DNA from: Tritrichomonas musculus
Taxonomy: Eukaryota; Parabasalia; Tritrichomonadida; Tritrichomonadidae
DNA: 64,000 nucleotides
Assembly (NCBI GenBank): GCA_039105265.1
Contig: JAPFFF010000018.1
Coordinates: 124,001-188,000 of the forward strand
Direction: 5' to 3'
Every line of letters starts with the position of its first letter. The first letter of the stretch is position 1. Made by a program: the position numbers and the translations under genes. Shown here in pieces: positions 1 to 9,435 of the stretch. The notes below the pieces were generated by a model. The model saw only the letters and a list, made by a program, of their open reading frames with translations. It had not been told where the DNA came from and ran no database searches.

Positions 1-767
1 ATCATTTTAATTGTTCCATCAATTGGAAATGCATGCATTCTTTCTGTGTTATCAGGAAAATGAAATTTAATCGTAAAACATTGCTCATTTTGTTGAGGTT
101 TTGGCAGTTGGTTATATTCTTCTTCAATTTGCTTTTTTTGATTTTCTTGTCGAATTTCTTCTTCCCGAGCTTGATTTTCAATTTCTTGAATACGCATATT
201 ATTCTGTTCAGCTTCAGCAACCGCAGCAAGAAATTCTTGATCTTGATTTTGAATGATATTTGTGTCTTCAGGGTGTTCTAAAGATATATATGACAATAAT
301 CCTGATTCAGTAAGAAAACCTTCATGGTTTAAAAATACTGAAGAATCATGAAACGTATGACCTCGTGGACGAATAAGGGCAATAATAGGTAATTTTTTAA
401 ATTTGAAATGTGTAGCAAGAGAATATCCATCTGATGAAGTGATACTTATTGGGTAAAAAATGAAACTCCTTTCAATTTCAGTTGAAATAGAAGAAATATG
501 AAATAATTCGTCTGTTTTTTGACACACAGCATTATCTGTAAAATAAATATAAAGAAAAACGGATTTATGCAAATTTTTTGCGTCCTCTATCACAGTGTCG
601 ATAGGCCCAGGATGAGAATCAAATAATAAACCAGTTAATCTTGGATTTTCATTGATTCCAGATCGAGTATATTCAGATAATGTATCACCAAACCTAAAAT
701 GATACATAAATAATTTAAATAATTTTTTTATATTAAAATGCTGATCATCTTCTTGAGTGTTTTCCAT
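1..767 (-). CDS. UAS/UBX-domain protein (FAF2/UBXD8-like), 3' end outside window
   Basis: This reading frame is open for 255 codons from an ATG at 765-767 and runs off the left edge. The first ~165 residues look like the thioredoxin-fold UAS domain of FAF1/FAF2 proteins (blocks HKSVFLYIYF and FKKLPIIALIRP). A charged helix rich in Glu and Gln follows (about 180-225). A UBX domain then begins (QCFTIKFHFPDNTERMHAFP) and is cut by the window edge. Proteins of this layout recruit the p97/Cdc48 ATPase through the UBX domain and act in ER-associated degradation or lipid-droplet turnover. I see no UBA domain or membrane hairpin at the N-terminus, so it is a short form. The domain call is firm; the ortholog within the UBXD7/UBXD8/FAF1 group is not resolved. 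Confidence 0.75.
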   Translation of the reverse strand, partial: MENTQEDDQHFNIKKLFKLFMYHFRFGDTLSEYTRSGINENPRLTGLLFDSHPGPIDTVIEDAKNLHKSVFLYIYFTDNAVCQKTDELFHISSISTEIERSFIFYPISITSSDGYSLATHFKFKKLPIIALIRPRGHTFHDSSVFLNHEGFLTESGLLSYISLEHPEDTNIIQNQDQEFLAAVAEAEQNNMRIQEIENQAREEEIRQENQKKQIEEEYNQLPKPQQNEQCFTIKFHFPDNTERMHAFPIDGTIKM

Positions 768-1097
768 AATATTTAGAACTTTTTCATAACAAATCAATAA
801 ATATATTATTATTTTGATAAATTAAGGAAAATAATATATAATTATGATAAATTTAAATTGAATACTGTTTATATATATATAATAATAATAATTATTCTTG
901 CTTATTAACACTTTTGAAAATATTTTATAATATTATTTGATCAATTATTTATAGAAAAAGAAAAATATCATATTATAACCGGTATATTACTTTATAAATT
1001 TAAATAAATTGAGTTATAGTGAATAAATATCGAGAAAAATATAAACAAATTTTTTATTCCATAAAAATTTTGAGAACTTATTTGTCCACATTATTTA
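768..1097. other. Divergent intergenic region between UBX gene and VPS13-like gene
   Basis: About 330 bases separate two divergently transcribed genes, so it should hold both promoters. It is almost pure A/T, with TA-rich runs near 870-900. I see no ORF of note, no RNA gene and no clear copy of the AACTTTTTGA-type motif found before other genes. The nearest resemblance is TTTTGAGAACTT at about 1067-1078, just upstream of the VPS13-like start. Confidence 0.5.
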
Positions 1098-4000
1098 ATG
1101 ATAAATGGAATTGTGGCAAAAATCATAAGCCATTTATGTGGGCAATACATAGAAAAAATCGATTCATCGCAACTTGAATTAGAAATTTGGAATGGTAAAG
1201 CTCATATGGAAAATGTAAAGATAATGGAAAATTCTTTTCTAGCTCATCAAATTCCATTTCGAGTGAAACAAGGCATTATAGGATCAATATCACTTGCATT
1301 TCCTTGGTCAAGGCTTTCAACTGAACCATGCATTGTAGATATTGAAAATTTACTCTTAGTTGGAGAAATTTATGGTGGTGCACTAATTTCACATGATTTG
1401 ACTATCCAAGAAAGTACAAATAAAACCGAAATAACAGAACAGACAATGTGGGATAGAATGCTTTTAAACATATTAGATAATTTAATAATAAATATAAAAA
1501 ATGTACATATTCGGATTGAATCACCCACAAATAATCAACAATACATATCAACTGGTGTTGTAATACCTTCGATAAACGTTCATACAGTTAATGAAGAAGG
1601 TGAAAAAATTATTTTAAAAGAACATCAAAATTTTTTATTAAAAAAAGTGACAATTAATAACATTGGCATTTATGCAGATACCGAATCTATTGAAATTTAT
1701 AACAATGATATAGAATCTTTTAAAACTAAAATGATTAATGAAATTAAAACAGAAAATCATCAATTTGTTCTTAATCCATTTTCATTTGATGGAATTTTCA
1801 AATCAAGTAGTCAAAATATAAATCCAGAATCAAGTTTTTCAATGATATCAGAAATAATTGAATTAACTCTTGATAACCAGCAATTCAAAGGCTTACAAAT
1901 ATTAATGAATCAATACAGACTCTTTTGCAAACAACGTCTTTATAGTCATTGCGGAAGACCTGATCGTCCTCCTCGAAGCGAGAGGTCATCGACACTTTGG
2001 TGGTGCTATGCACACAGATGTTCATTAGACAGAAATAACTGGAATTTATTAGATGTTAATGTTGCTATTGAAATGCTTAAAAATCGTAAAAAATATTTCA
2101 ATATTTGGTCAAATTTCATTAAAAATTCATCGGCTTACAGAGATCAAATTGATTCATTCGAAGATGCATTGGATTCAAACACTGTTACTTTATTAAGAAG
2201 CTATTCAACATACCTCTATCAAAAGGAGATAAATAGTATTGAAGGGAAATACACTGAAGGTGAAATTGAAGTGATTTCACAAAAAGTTAAGAAAGGCGGT
2301 CCTTTCAAACTTAATTTGAATCTAAAAAAATTACTTTTTTCATTGAAAGAAAGTAAAAATAGTGAAAAAATGACAAGTTTCATTATTAATGATTTGATTA
2401 CAGAATTCATTAAAACTGGATTTGATAATAAGGCTTCATTTCAAGTTGGTTCATTTTGCATAATGAATTACATGAGTAATTTTTATCCAAGGACACTTGA
2501 AGCCTCAAAAGGAATAAAAGGATCATTTGACATCAATTACAGTGAGCCTTATCGGATTCATTTGAGCGTTTCTCCTGTTTTTGCAGTTATTGATGTTAAA
2601 TGGATTGAAAAAGTTGTGAAATTCTTTGAGAAAAAGAGAACTTTTTTAGATATTGAAGATGAAAGTCAAGTTGCTCATCAAATACAAGAAATAATTGATA
2701 GTCATGCTAAGTTCATTCTTGATTTGGACATTGATAAATCAAAGATCATCGTTCCTTATCAAGAAATAAATGAAGAACATCAACCTTCATTTGATGTTAC
2801 TTTCAATTCATTCAAGCTTCATTCAAAACCATCACCAAAATACAATCTCTCTGAAATTGATTCTCTTTTTGACAACTATGAAATATCTATTAATAACATT
2901 CAAATGTTTTTGTGTGACAAAAAAATGTCGGATGAATTTGATTTCATTTCTAATTTTGAAGTTGCCATTCTGACAAGTGAAAAAATTGATTCAATGAAAG
3001 CTAGCTTTGAATTGTCACCATTGAAATTTTATTTGACAACTTTTCAAGCGTTGTTGATTAAAGAAATGTCATCTTATATTTCTGATACATTAAAACTAGA
3101 TCAAGAAAATGAAAACATTAAATCAATCACATCGAGAAATTTGTTTTCAATTAAAATTCCTTCATTTTCTGCATTGCTTTCTTATGACGAGAAGCCTCTT
3201 TATCAAATTGAAATTGAGAAGCAAATAAATATTGAAATAACAAATAAAAACAAAGTCACCAATATTTCTGTTTTAAATGAAGAATCAGGTTTGAAAGGAC
3301 TCGAATATTTTTCATCTGAAAACAATGAATTCTTCAATACACAAAAGTTAGAATTAAAAATGGAAATTTCATCACAAAATCAAAACTTTGATATGAATTT
3401 GGGTGACGTTGAATTATATGCAAAAGCGACACCATTGAATTTCATCATTGTTTTTGCAAAATCACCAATAAATTTTGAATGGAAATTAAAATTGAATAAA
3501 GAATCAACAATTGAAAAATATCTTCATCAAAGGAAGATTCAATCAATTGATGATCAAATAATTAAAGGGAATATTAAATTCAACAACACAATTGTTCATT
3601 TGATTGACTTTGACAATTCTGAAACTTCAAATAAAGAACTCATGGAAATAACAACAAAAGATGCTTCAGTAACAATTGATAAATCAAAAAATTCATTTCT
3701 TGTCAATTTTGAAATTCCTCCACCACTAGTAACAACGAAGCAACTTGGTGAGAAATGGACAAATATCATTTCAAAAGATGATTTAATGACAAAACCAATA
3801 AATTTGAAATTTGAACCAGCAAGTTTTTCAATCAATTTCGATTCTTTTAAGGCCAATATTTCACCTTTACTACTTTTTAAAATCATAAAATTCATTAAAA
3901 TCATGAAAAATTCACATTCTAATCAGGACGGTGATCCTGACACAATGCCATACATGGCATTTGACATAAAAGCAAGAAATACAAAGATTCGAATCATTTA

Positions 4001-7000
4001 TAATTATCAATCTTCAAATTATTATGAATTAAATATTCCTGATTTCAAATTTATAACAATTCAAACACCAACAGTTCATCAAATTTCATTCGACAAAGTA
4101 GAAATCATTGAAAACATGAATGGAAACAAGCTTTTCAATACAGAAAATTTGAATATTGAAATGGACATGAAATTATTATTAAAAGAAGACAAAAACAACA
4201 ATTTGAAATCATTTAATCAAATAATGAATGAAAAAGGATTTGATAAATGGAATGAAGAAACATTTAATTTGATTCAAAATGAGAAAAATAAAATGAAACT
4301 TGATAAAACAAGTTTTTATTTTTATGCAGTTTCATTTAAATTTGTTAATGATGATCTTTTATGCGCTTATTCACATGAATTTGCACGAGACATCACTTTT
4401 CTAACGAAGAATTTACTTGAAATCATTAAATTTGACAGTTTTTATAATTACAATAATCAAAACATCCAAGAAATTGATGAACCGCTTGACATTGATTTAA
4501 CTTTTTCAATGAAGACGATTGATTTCATTGTTCTTAACGAGACACCAAAAGCAACCTTAACAATTGACGGAGCTGATGTTCAAATTAATCTAAAGAACAA
4601 CGATGTTTCATTTGAAACAAAAAGTGTCATTTTAGTTGACAATAAAAAGTCAAAAATTATTGAAGCAAATTTAATTAATTTTCAATCAAATGAAGATGAA
4701 ATTTATTCAAGTGTAGATAACTTAGATCTTGTGATATTTTTGGAATATCTTCCAATTAGTGTTGATTACATTATGAATTGTCCATTTTTCTCATTTGCTG
4801 ATGAATTCAAGAAGCATAAAACAAAAGCAACTTCATTTGACATTTTGACATCATTTTTCTTTTCAATTAATTCATTTTCAGTGAAACTTCCATTGAAAGG
4901 AAACTTATTTTTATTCAAAATAGCTTCTGATGCATCTTTGAATCCTGAAGGACGAATTGCTCAAATTCGAGACATTCAAATGCTTCTTAATGACAGATTA
5001 ATAATCAAGCCATTTTCAATCAATTTTGATAATGATAAATGGATCATTGATCCCGTTTTGATTACTTTTTCTGTCTTTGAATTATACATCATTGAACAAC
5101 TTATTGACAAAATTAAGTCACTTTCAATGCCAAAGATTTATTTGTCAAAGAAAGAAGTTGAAATGTCACGAAGAAAATTTTCAATATGTATTTCAACGGT
5201 TAAATTCATTCTAACACAACCAAACTTGCCATTTTTATGGTTAGAAATAAAGCCTTCAATTTTCAAACAAAGTTATAACGATTTGAATGGAGGCGAAAAA
5301 ATCATTGAATACAAAATTGAGACTTTGATTAAACACGCTAATTATTCGAATTGTGGATTTGATACAGTTGTAGATCCTTTCATATTAACATTCCAATCAA
5401 AAGACAATTCGAATTCAGCTTCAACAAACGTTACTGTTTCGCCGATGACTTTTTCAGTATCTTCGTCATTTTTGAAAGAAATTTTCATTTTTAGAAAGAA
5501 ATTTGAAATGATTAAATCATCCTCAAATGATGATTCTAAAATATTCCAGGATGAAATTATTTACTTTCAAAATGATACTGGGCTTCCAATTAAGCTAACT
5601 TTGTTTAAAGATGGCTTGAAAAAAATGATGATTAATGAAAATGATGAAAGCGATGAAAATAATAAAGAAAAAAATATTTTGGATGATGACAAACCTTTTA
5701 GAATGATTAATTTTAATCCAAATTATGATTTAAAAGTTGAATTTCTCGATAAAACTGTTTATTTCTCAATTAAGGACCTTTGCTTCCCAATCTTCTTTGA
5801 AGGTCTCGCTGTTGCTTTTATTGTTGCTGATATCGGCGTTCAAACAATTCACTTTTCATCGCCATATGTCATCAAAAATGAACTTCCATATGATATTGAA
5901 GTGTTTATTGGAAATGACACAATAGGTGCTATTAACAGTGGAGATCAAAAGCCAATTCCTATTAATTCGTCATCATCATTAAGTGATGGAATTCGAGCTG
6001 CAATGACACCAATAAAAACTGAGATTTCTCCTCCTGTAAGCATCTTGAAATACCATTCATTTACTTTATTGTACAAGATTATTGATAATAATACATTACG
6101 AAATTTATATACTACAATTTATGTTTCTGTAGATCCTAAAAAATCGATAAGTTACATCACTTTTTTGCCCAATATTACATTTGTTAATCATTTACCAGCT
6201 AATGTTAAAATGACAATTTTGAATGATTCAGATGATTTTGGTTATGGCGGGTCCAAAATAGAATTTAATATGAAAACTGGAGAAGAAATCGATGGTTCTT
6301 TCATTAGGACTGCGAGATCAACAATAACAATCAAATTAAATATTGAACAATTTGGTGAGTCTGATCCAACAACGATTTATCCATTTGATACAACTCCTGT
6401 TCCATTTCAATTCATAATAAGAAATGATTACATCGAAATATGCAAAGTAGCAATGATGAGTATTTATTCACCTGAAAAGATGGTCTTCCAGATTATTATC
6501 TTCACTCCATGTGTGATGTACAATGAGACAAATATTCCTTTGTTAATTAATGAATCAAAGAAAGACAATAAACAATATTCATTTATTAATAAAATGCTTT
6601 TCTATACTCCAAAAGGATTCTTTAAAAAGAAAAAAGTTACAGCACGTGCACTCTACCCGGAAAAAACGTATTCTAATGTCCATCCTATTGATTGTATGCA
6701 TGTTAATACTTTACAAACTGTTCTTTTGCCTTATTTCGATGACAGTTCAACTTTTTATCAATTGTCAGTAATTACTAAAGAAGCCCCAGTTCAGTTTAAC
6801 CACACGACAGTTGTTACTTTAGCCACAACTTTGTCTGTCTTTAATCATTTCAATGAAACCGTTTACTTTTCTCCTTCCGAGACATACAAATTTGTCAATT
6901 CTTGCCTGCCAAATCGAAAAACATCCTTGATTTATTCAAATGCGCAGAGCACTTTTGATGTGTACGTTAAAGGCTACAGAAAGTGCAGAGATGTAGCTTT

Positions 7001-9236
7001 GACTAATCCAACAACAACTGTTTTTCGGCTGCTTAGTGAAAATGAAAATCAGCCTGACTTTTTGATCCAGCTTGACTTGATCAAAGAAAAAAGTGGATTT
7101 TGCGGCCACATTTCATATCCAGCATTGCCAACGCCAACTGTCATCACAAACATGCTAAGTGATAAGATTATTTATGCTTATCAAGATATATCAAAGACGA
7201 ATCCCGTCATTGTGAAAAGCATGTCTACTTCGTTGTTTGCAAAAGAACAACCATTTGCTGACAGCTTGTTAAACGAGATCATTATCTGCATCGATAATGA
7301 AATTACGTTTCCTGTTTCGTTCACATCTGACGTTCCTCCAATGAAAATATACGGCTCTCCGTATTTTTACGAGGTTCGAACAACTAAGAGAGGAAATCAA
7401 ATGATCATTGTGACAGATAAGAATGAAACAAATATTGATCCTGATGATGATGATAATCAAATAATTTTCGATGATGGCCAAAGGAAGAAGATTGTCAACG
7501 TTTTGGTGAGCAAAATGCAGATATCTTTCATTGACTCACTCATGCATGAGATTTGCTTGCTCACTCTTAAAAATATTACATTCATTGATATCTTGAAAAA
7601 TTCTTTAAAGCTCACAATTGATTCAATCCAGCTTGACGATATGTATGTGGCTTCTAAGTCGCCTGTTGTCCTTTATTCAACGAGTCCGAACTTCTTGAGT
7701 GCAACAATGATGACTCATCTACCCCTTAGCACTCATTCTTTTGACAGCATCGAAATTAAACTTGCTGAAATTCGCGTTTTCGCTGATTACGCATTCATCA
7801 GCGACCTTTACGCAGTAATAAAGGAAATACACGATGAATCAAAGATGAACAAAGGCTACCACCCAGCCAAGATTTCTCAAAAAACAGCCAAATTATACTT
7901 ATCAGATAACAACAGTAATGACAACAACAACAACAACAATGATAATTATTCAAACAATAATAATAATAATAATACTTACTTAAACAGCGACAAAAATATT
8001 TATTCAAACAATAATTACTTAAATTATAATAATAATAATTTTGATAATAATAACAATAATGACAATGATTCTAACATTAATGATAATAATAACAATGATA
8101 ATGATAAATTTGATGATTTTGGTGAAGATGAAAAATACAGAAGCGCTGCATTTTACTCAATTAAAAAATTCAAAGTTCTTCCAATTTCTCTTAAGTTAGA
8201 TTTCAGAGGCTCGAGTGGCCGCGAGTTCATCCATCCCCAATCAAGCGACTTCAGAATCGCGATGCTCCAATACGTCCCAAGCGTCTCGAACGGCAGGATG
8301 GAACTTCCTCCCGTTGAAATCAAGAGCATCCGAGCGCCACTGAACATTTTCCAGAAGCATCTTATCAGTTCGTATCGGAACCAGTTCATTAAAGAAGTTG
8401 TTAAAGTTCTCTTCCACGCCGATCTTCTTCTGAATGCCGTCGGAGTTGTAAAAGGCGTTGTTGGCATTTTTACAGACGACTCGAGATCAAAGAAGGAGTC
8501 ACTTTCGAACCTAGGAGGACAACTTCTTCAAAGTGTTGAAGGAATTATGAGAATAATTCCATCGAACATTCATCTCGCGAACTCGAAAACGTCAAAAGTT
8601 TCAAGATTTTCAAAATTTATTGGAAATGTGGCAAACGTTCTTGATAAAGGTGCTGATAAAATAAACACAACTAAGAGGGAACTTATTGAAGAGGTAATTC
8701 CATCACGTCAAAGGGAGCCGAGGGCGTTTCCAATGGGAAGGATAACGAATATAACGCCTATTTGTAATGTAATTGATTTGGAAACTGATAATAATGAGGT
8801 TGAAAACGATAATGATAGTTATGGTGGTTTGAGCGAAGGTTTTTGTGATGGAAGTTCACTTCGTTTTTCAATTGCACAAAACACTTTTCAAAAATTATTT
8901 TCAATTAAGCCTGATCATGCTAATGAACGACTGCTTGCACTTATCGATTCTGGTAGTAATGATAATAATAATTCAAATAATAAGTCACATGCTCTTGCTA
9001 TTTTCGATCATTATATCGCAGTGCTATCATCAAATTTATTTTTCGTAATTATTGAGGCTAGAATAACTGATGTTATATCTGTTGATTTCAAAGGATCAGT
9101 TGTAGACCTAGTGATTTATAATCAGCATGAAGAAATAGAAACATTTAATTTCAATTGTAAGAGTGAAAGCGAAGCAAGATCTATTGTTACAATAATTTCG
9201 TCAATTTCTGCAAGAATGCATATTTTTGCAGAATAG
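1098..9236 (+). CDS. VPS13-type bridge-like lipid transfer protein
   Basis: This is a single 2,712-residue ORF without introns. The N-terminus is a classical chorein domain: a short helix, then a Q/LELEIWNGKA-type strand, then FPWSRLSTEPC and a following ENLLLVGEIYG strand, within residues 1-95. A very long beta-rich body follows, as expected for the hydrophobic lipid-conducting groove. Around 1500-2200 is the region corresponding to the VPS13 adaptor-binding (VAB) repeats. Residues about 2269-2338 are an Asn/Asp low-complexity insert. After that come a helical ATG2-C/DH-like segment (RAPLNIFQKHLISSYRNQF, then VVKGVVGIF) and a C-terminal PH-like end. VPS13 proteins sit at membrane contact sites and move bulk phospholipid between organelles. 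The length is slightly below the 3,100-3,200 residues of yeast and human forms. The family is confident; the paralog type cannot be given. Confidence 0.9.
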   Translation: MINGIVAKIISHLCGQYIEKIDSSQLELEIWNGKAHMENVKIMENSFLAHQIPFRVKQGIIGSISLAFPWSRLSTEPCIVDIENLLLVGEIYGGALISHDLTIQESTNKTEITEQTMWDRMLLNILDNLIINIKNVHIRIESPTNNQQYISTGVVIPSINVHTVNEEGEKIILKEHQNFLLKKVTINNIGIYADTESIEIYNNDIESFKTKMINEIKTENHQFVLNPFSFDGIFKSSSQNINPESSFSMISEIIELTLDNQQFKGLQILMNQYRLFCKQRLYSHCGRPDRPPRSERSSTLWWCYAHRCSLDRNNWNLLDVNVAIEMLKNRKKYFNIWSNFIKNSSAYRDQIDSFEDALDSNTVTLLRSYSTYLYQKEINSIEGKYTEGEIEVISQKVKKGGPFKLNLNLKKLLFSLKESKNSEKMTSFIINDLITEFIKTGFDNKASFQVGSFCIMNYMSNFYPRTLEASKGIKGSFDINYSEPYRIHLSVSPVFAVIDVKWIEKVVKFFEKKRTFLDIEDESQVAHQIQEIIDSHAKFILDLDIDKSKIIVPYQEINEEHQPSFDVTFNSFKLHSKPSPKYNLSEIDSLFDNYEISINNIQMFLCDKKMSDEFDFISNFEVAILTSEKIDSMKASFELSPLKFYLTTFQALLIKEMSSYISDTLKLDQENENIKSITSRNLFSIKIPSFSALLSYDEKPLYQIEIEKQINIEITNKNKVTNISVLNEESGLKGLEYFSSENNEFFNTQKLELKMEISSQNQNFDMNLGDVELYAKATPLNFIIVFAKSPINFEWKLKLNKESTIEKYLHQRKIQSIDDQIIKGNIKFNNTIVHLIDFDNSETSNKELMEITTKDASVTIDKSKNSFLVNFEIPPPLVTTKQLGEKWTNIISKDDLMTKPINLKFEPASFSINFDSFKANISPLLLFKIIKFIKIMKNSHSNQDGDPDTMPYMAFDIKARNTKIRIIYNYQSSNYYELNIPDFKFITIQTPTVHQISFDKVEIIENMNGNKLFNTENLNIEMDMKLLLKEDKNNNLKSFNQIMNEKGFDKWNEETFNLIQNEKNKMKLDKTSFYFYAVSFKFVNDDLLCAYSHEFARDITFLTKNLLEIIKFDSFYNYNNQNIQEIDEPLDIDLTFSMKTIDFIVLNETPKATLTIDGADVQINLKNNDVSFETKSVILVDNKKSKIIEANLINFQSNEDEIYSSVDNLDLVIFLEYLPISVDYIMNCPFFSFADEFKKHKTKATSFDILTSFFFSINSFSVKLPLKGNLFLFKIASDASLNPEGRIAQIRDIQMLLNDRLIIKPFSINFDNDKWIIDPVLITFSVFELYIIEQLIDKIKSLSMPKIYLSKKEVEMSRRKFSICISTVKFILTQPNLPFLWLEIKPSIFKQSYNDLNGGEKIIEYKIETLIKHANYSNCGFDTVVDPFILTFQSKDNSNSASTNVTVSPMTFSVSSSFLKEIFIFRKKFEMIKSSSNDDSKIFQDEIIYFQNDTGLPIKLTLFKDGLKKMMINENDESDENNKEKNILDDDKPFRMINFNPNYDLKVEFLDKTVYFSIKDLCFPIFFEGLAVAFIVADIGVQTIHFSSPYVIKNELPYDIEVFIGNDTIGAINSGDQKPIPINSSSSLSDGIRAAMTPIKTEISPPVSILKYHSFTLLYKIIDNNTLRNLYTTIYVSVDPKKSISYITFLPNITFVNHLPANVKMTILNDSDDFGYGGSKIEFNMKTGEEIDGSFIRTARSTITIKLNIEQFGESDPTTIYPFDTTPVPFQFIIRNDYIEICKVAMMSIYSPEKMVFQIIIFTPCVMYNETNIPLLINESKKDNKQYSFINKMLFYTPKGFFKKKKVTARALYPEKTYSNVHPIDCMHVNTLQTVLLPYFDDSSTFYQLSVITKEAPVQFNHTTVVTLATTLSVFNHFNETVYFSPSETYKFVNSCLPNRKTSLIYSNAQSTFDVYVKGYRKCRDVALTNPTTTVFRLLSENENQPDFLIQLDLIKEKSGFCGHISYPALPTPTVITNMLSDKIIYAYQDISKTNPVIVKSMSTSLFAKEQPFADSLLNEIIICIDNEITFPVSFTSDVPPMKIYGSPYFYEVRTTKRGNQMIIVTDKNETNIDPDDDDNQIIFDDGQRKKIVNVLVSKMQISFIDSLMHEICLLTLKNITFIDILKNSLKLTIDSIQLDDMYVASKSPVVLYSTSPNFLSATMMTHLPLSTHSFDSIEIKLAEIRVFADYAFISDLYAVIKEIHDESKMNKGYHPAKISQKTAKLYLSDNNSNDNNNNNNDNYSNNNNNNNTYLNSDKNIYSNNNYLNYNNNNFDNNNNNDNDSNINDNNNNDNDKFDDFGEDEKYRSAAFYSIKKFKVLPISLKLDFRGSSGREFIHPQSSDFRIAMLQYVPSVSNGRMELPPVEIKSIRAPLNIFQKHLISSYRNQFIKEVVKVLFHADLLLNAVGVVKGVVGIFTDDSRSKKESLSNLGGQLLQSVEGIMRIIPSNIHLANSKTSKVSRFSKFIGNVANVLDKGADKINTTKRELIEEVIPSRQREPRAFPMGRITNITPICNVIDLETDNNEVENDNDSYGGLSEGFCDGSSLRFSIAQNTFQKLFSIKPDHANERLLALIDSGSNDNNNSNNKSHALAIFDHYIAVLSSNLFFVIIEARITDVISVDFKGSVVDLVIYNQHEEIETFNFNCKSESEARSIVTIISSISARMHIFAE
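7904..8109 (+). repeat. AAT/GAT trinucleotide-rich tract coding Asn/Asp low complexity
   Basis: About 200 bases of imperfect AAT, AAC and GAT repeats lie inside the VPS13-like gene and encode a ~70-residue Asn-rich insert (residues about 2269-2338). It keeps the reading frame, and it lies between the beta-rich body and the C-terminal helical region, where an unstructured linker would be tolerated. Tracts like this expand and contract by slippage, so length variation between strains is expected. Confidence 0.85.
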
Positions 9237-9435
9237 TTTATAAAAAAAAAATTATTACTTTATTATATAAATGGATATTTTCATCATTTAATATTTGAAT
9301 AACAAAATTTAATAATATTCATAGAATTTAAATTTTCGATGATGTAAATAATTCAAAATTGATACTATTTTTGTGTTTATATTTGTCTGACTACTAATAT
9401 GACCTATTAAAAGGTTAATTGCATTACGAATACAA
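9237..9435. other. Intergenic spacer between two co-oriented genes
   Basis: This short AT-rich gap follows the VPS13 stop. It starts with an A-homopolymer (9242-9250) that probably lies in the 3' UTR. It must also carry the promoter of the next gene. I recognise no consensus element in it. Confidence 0.4.
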
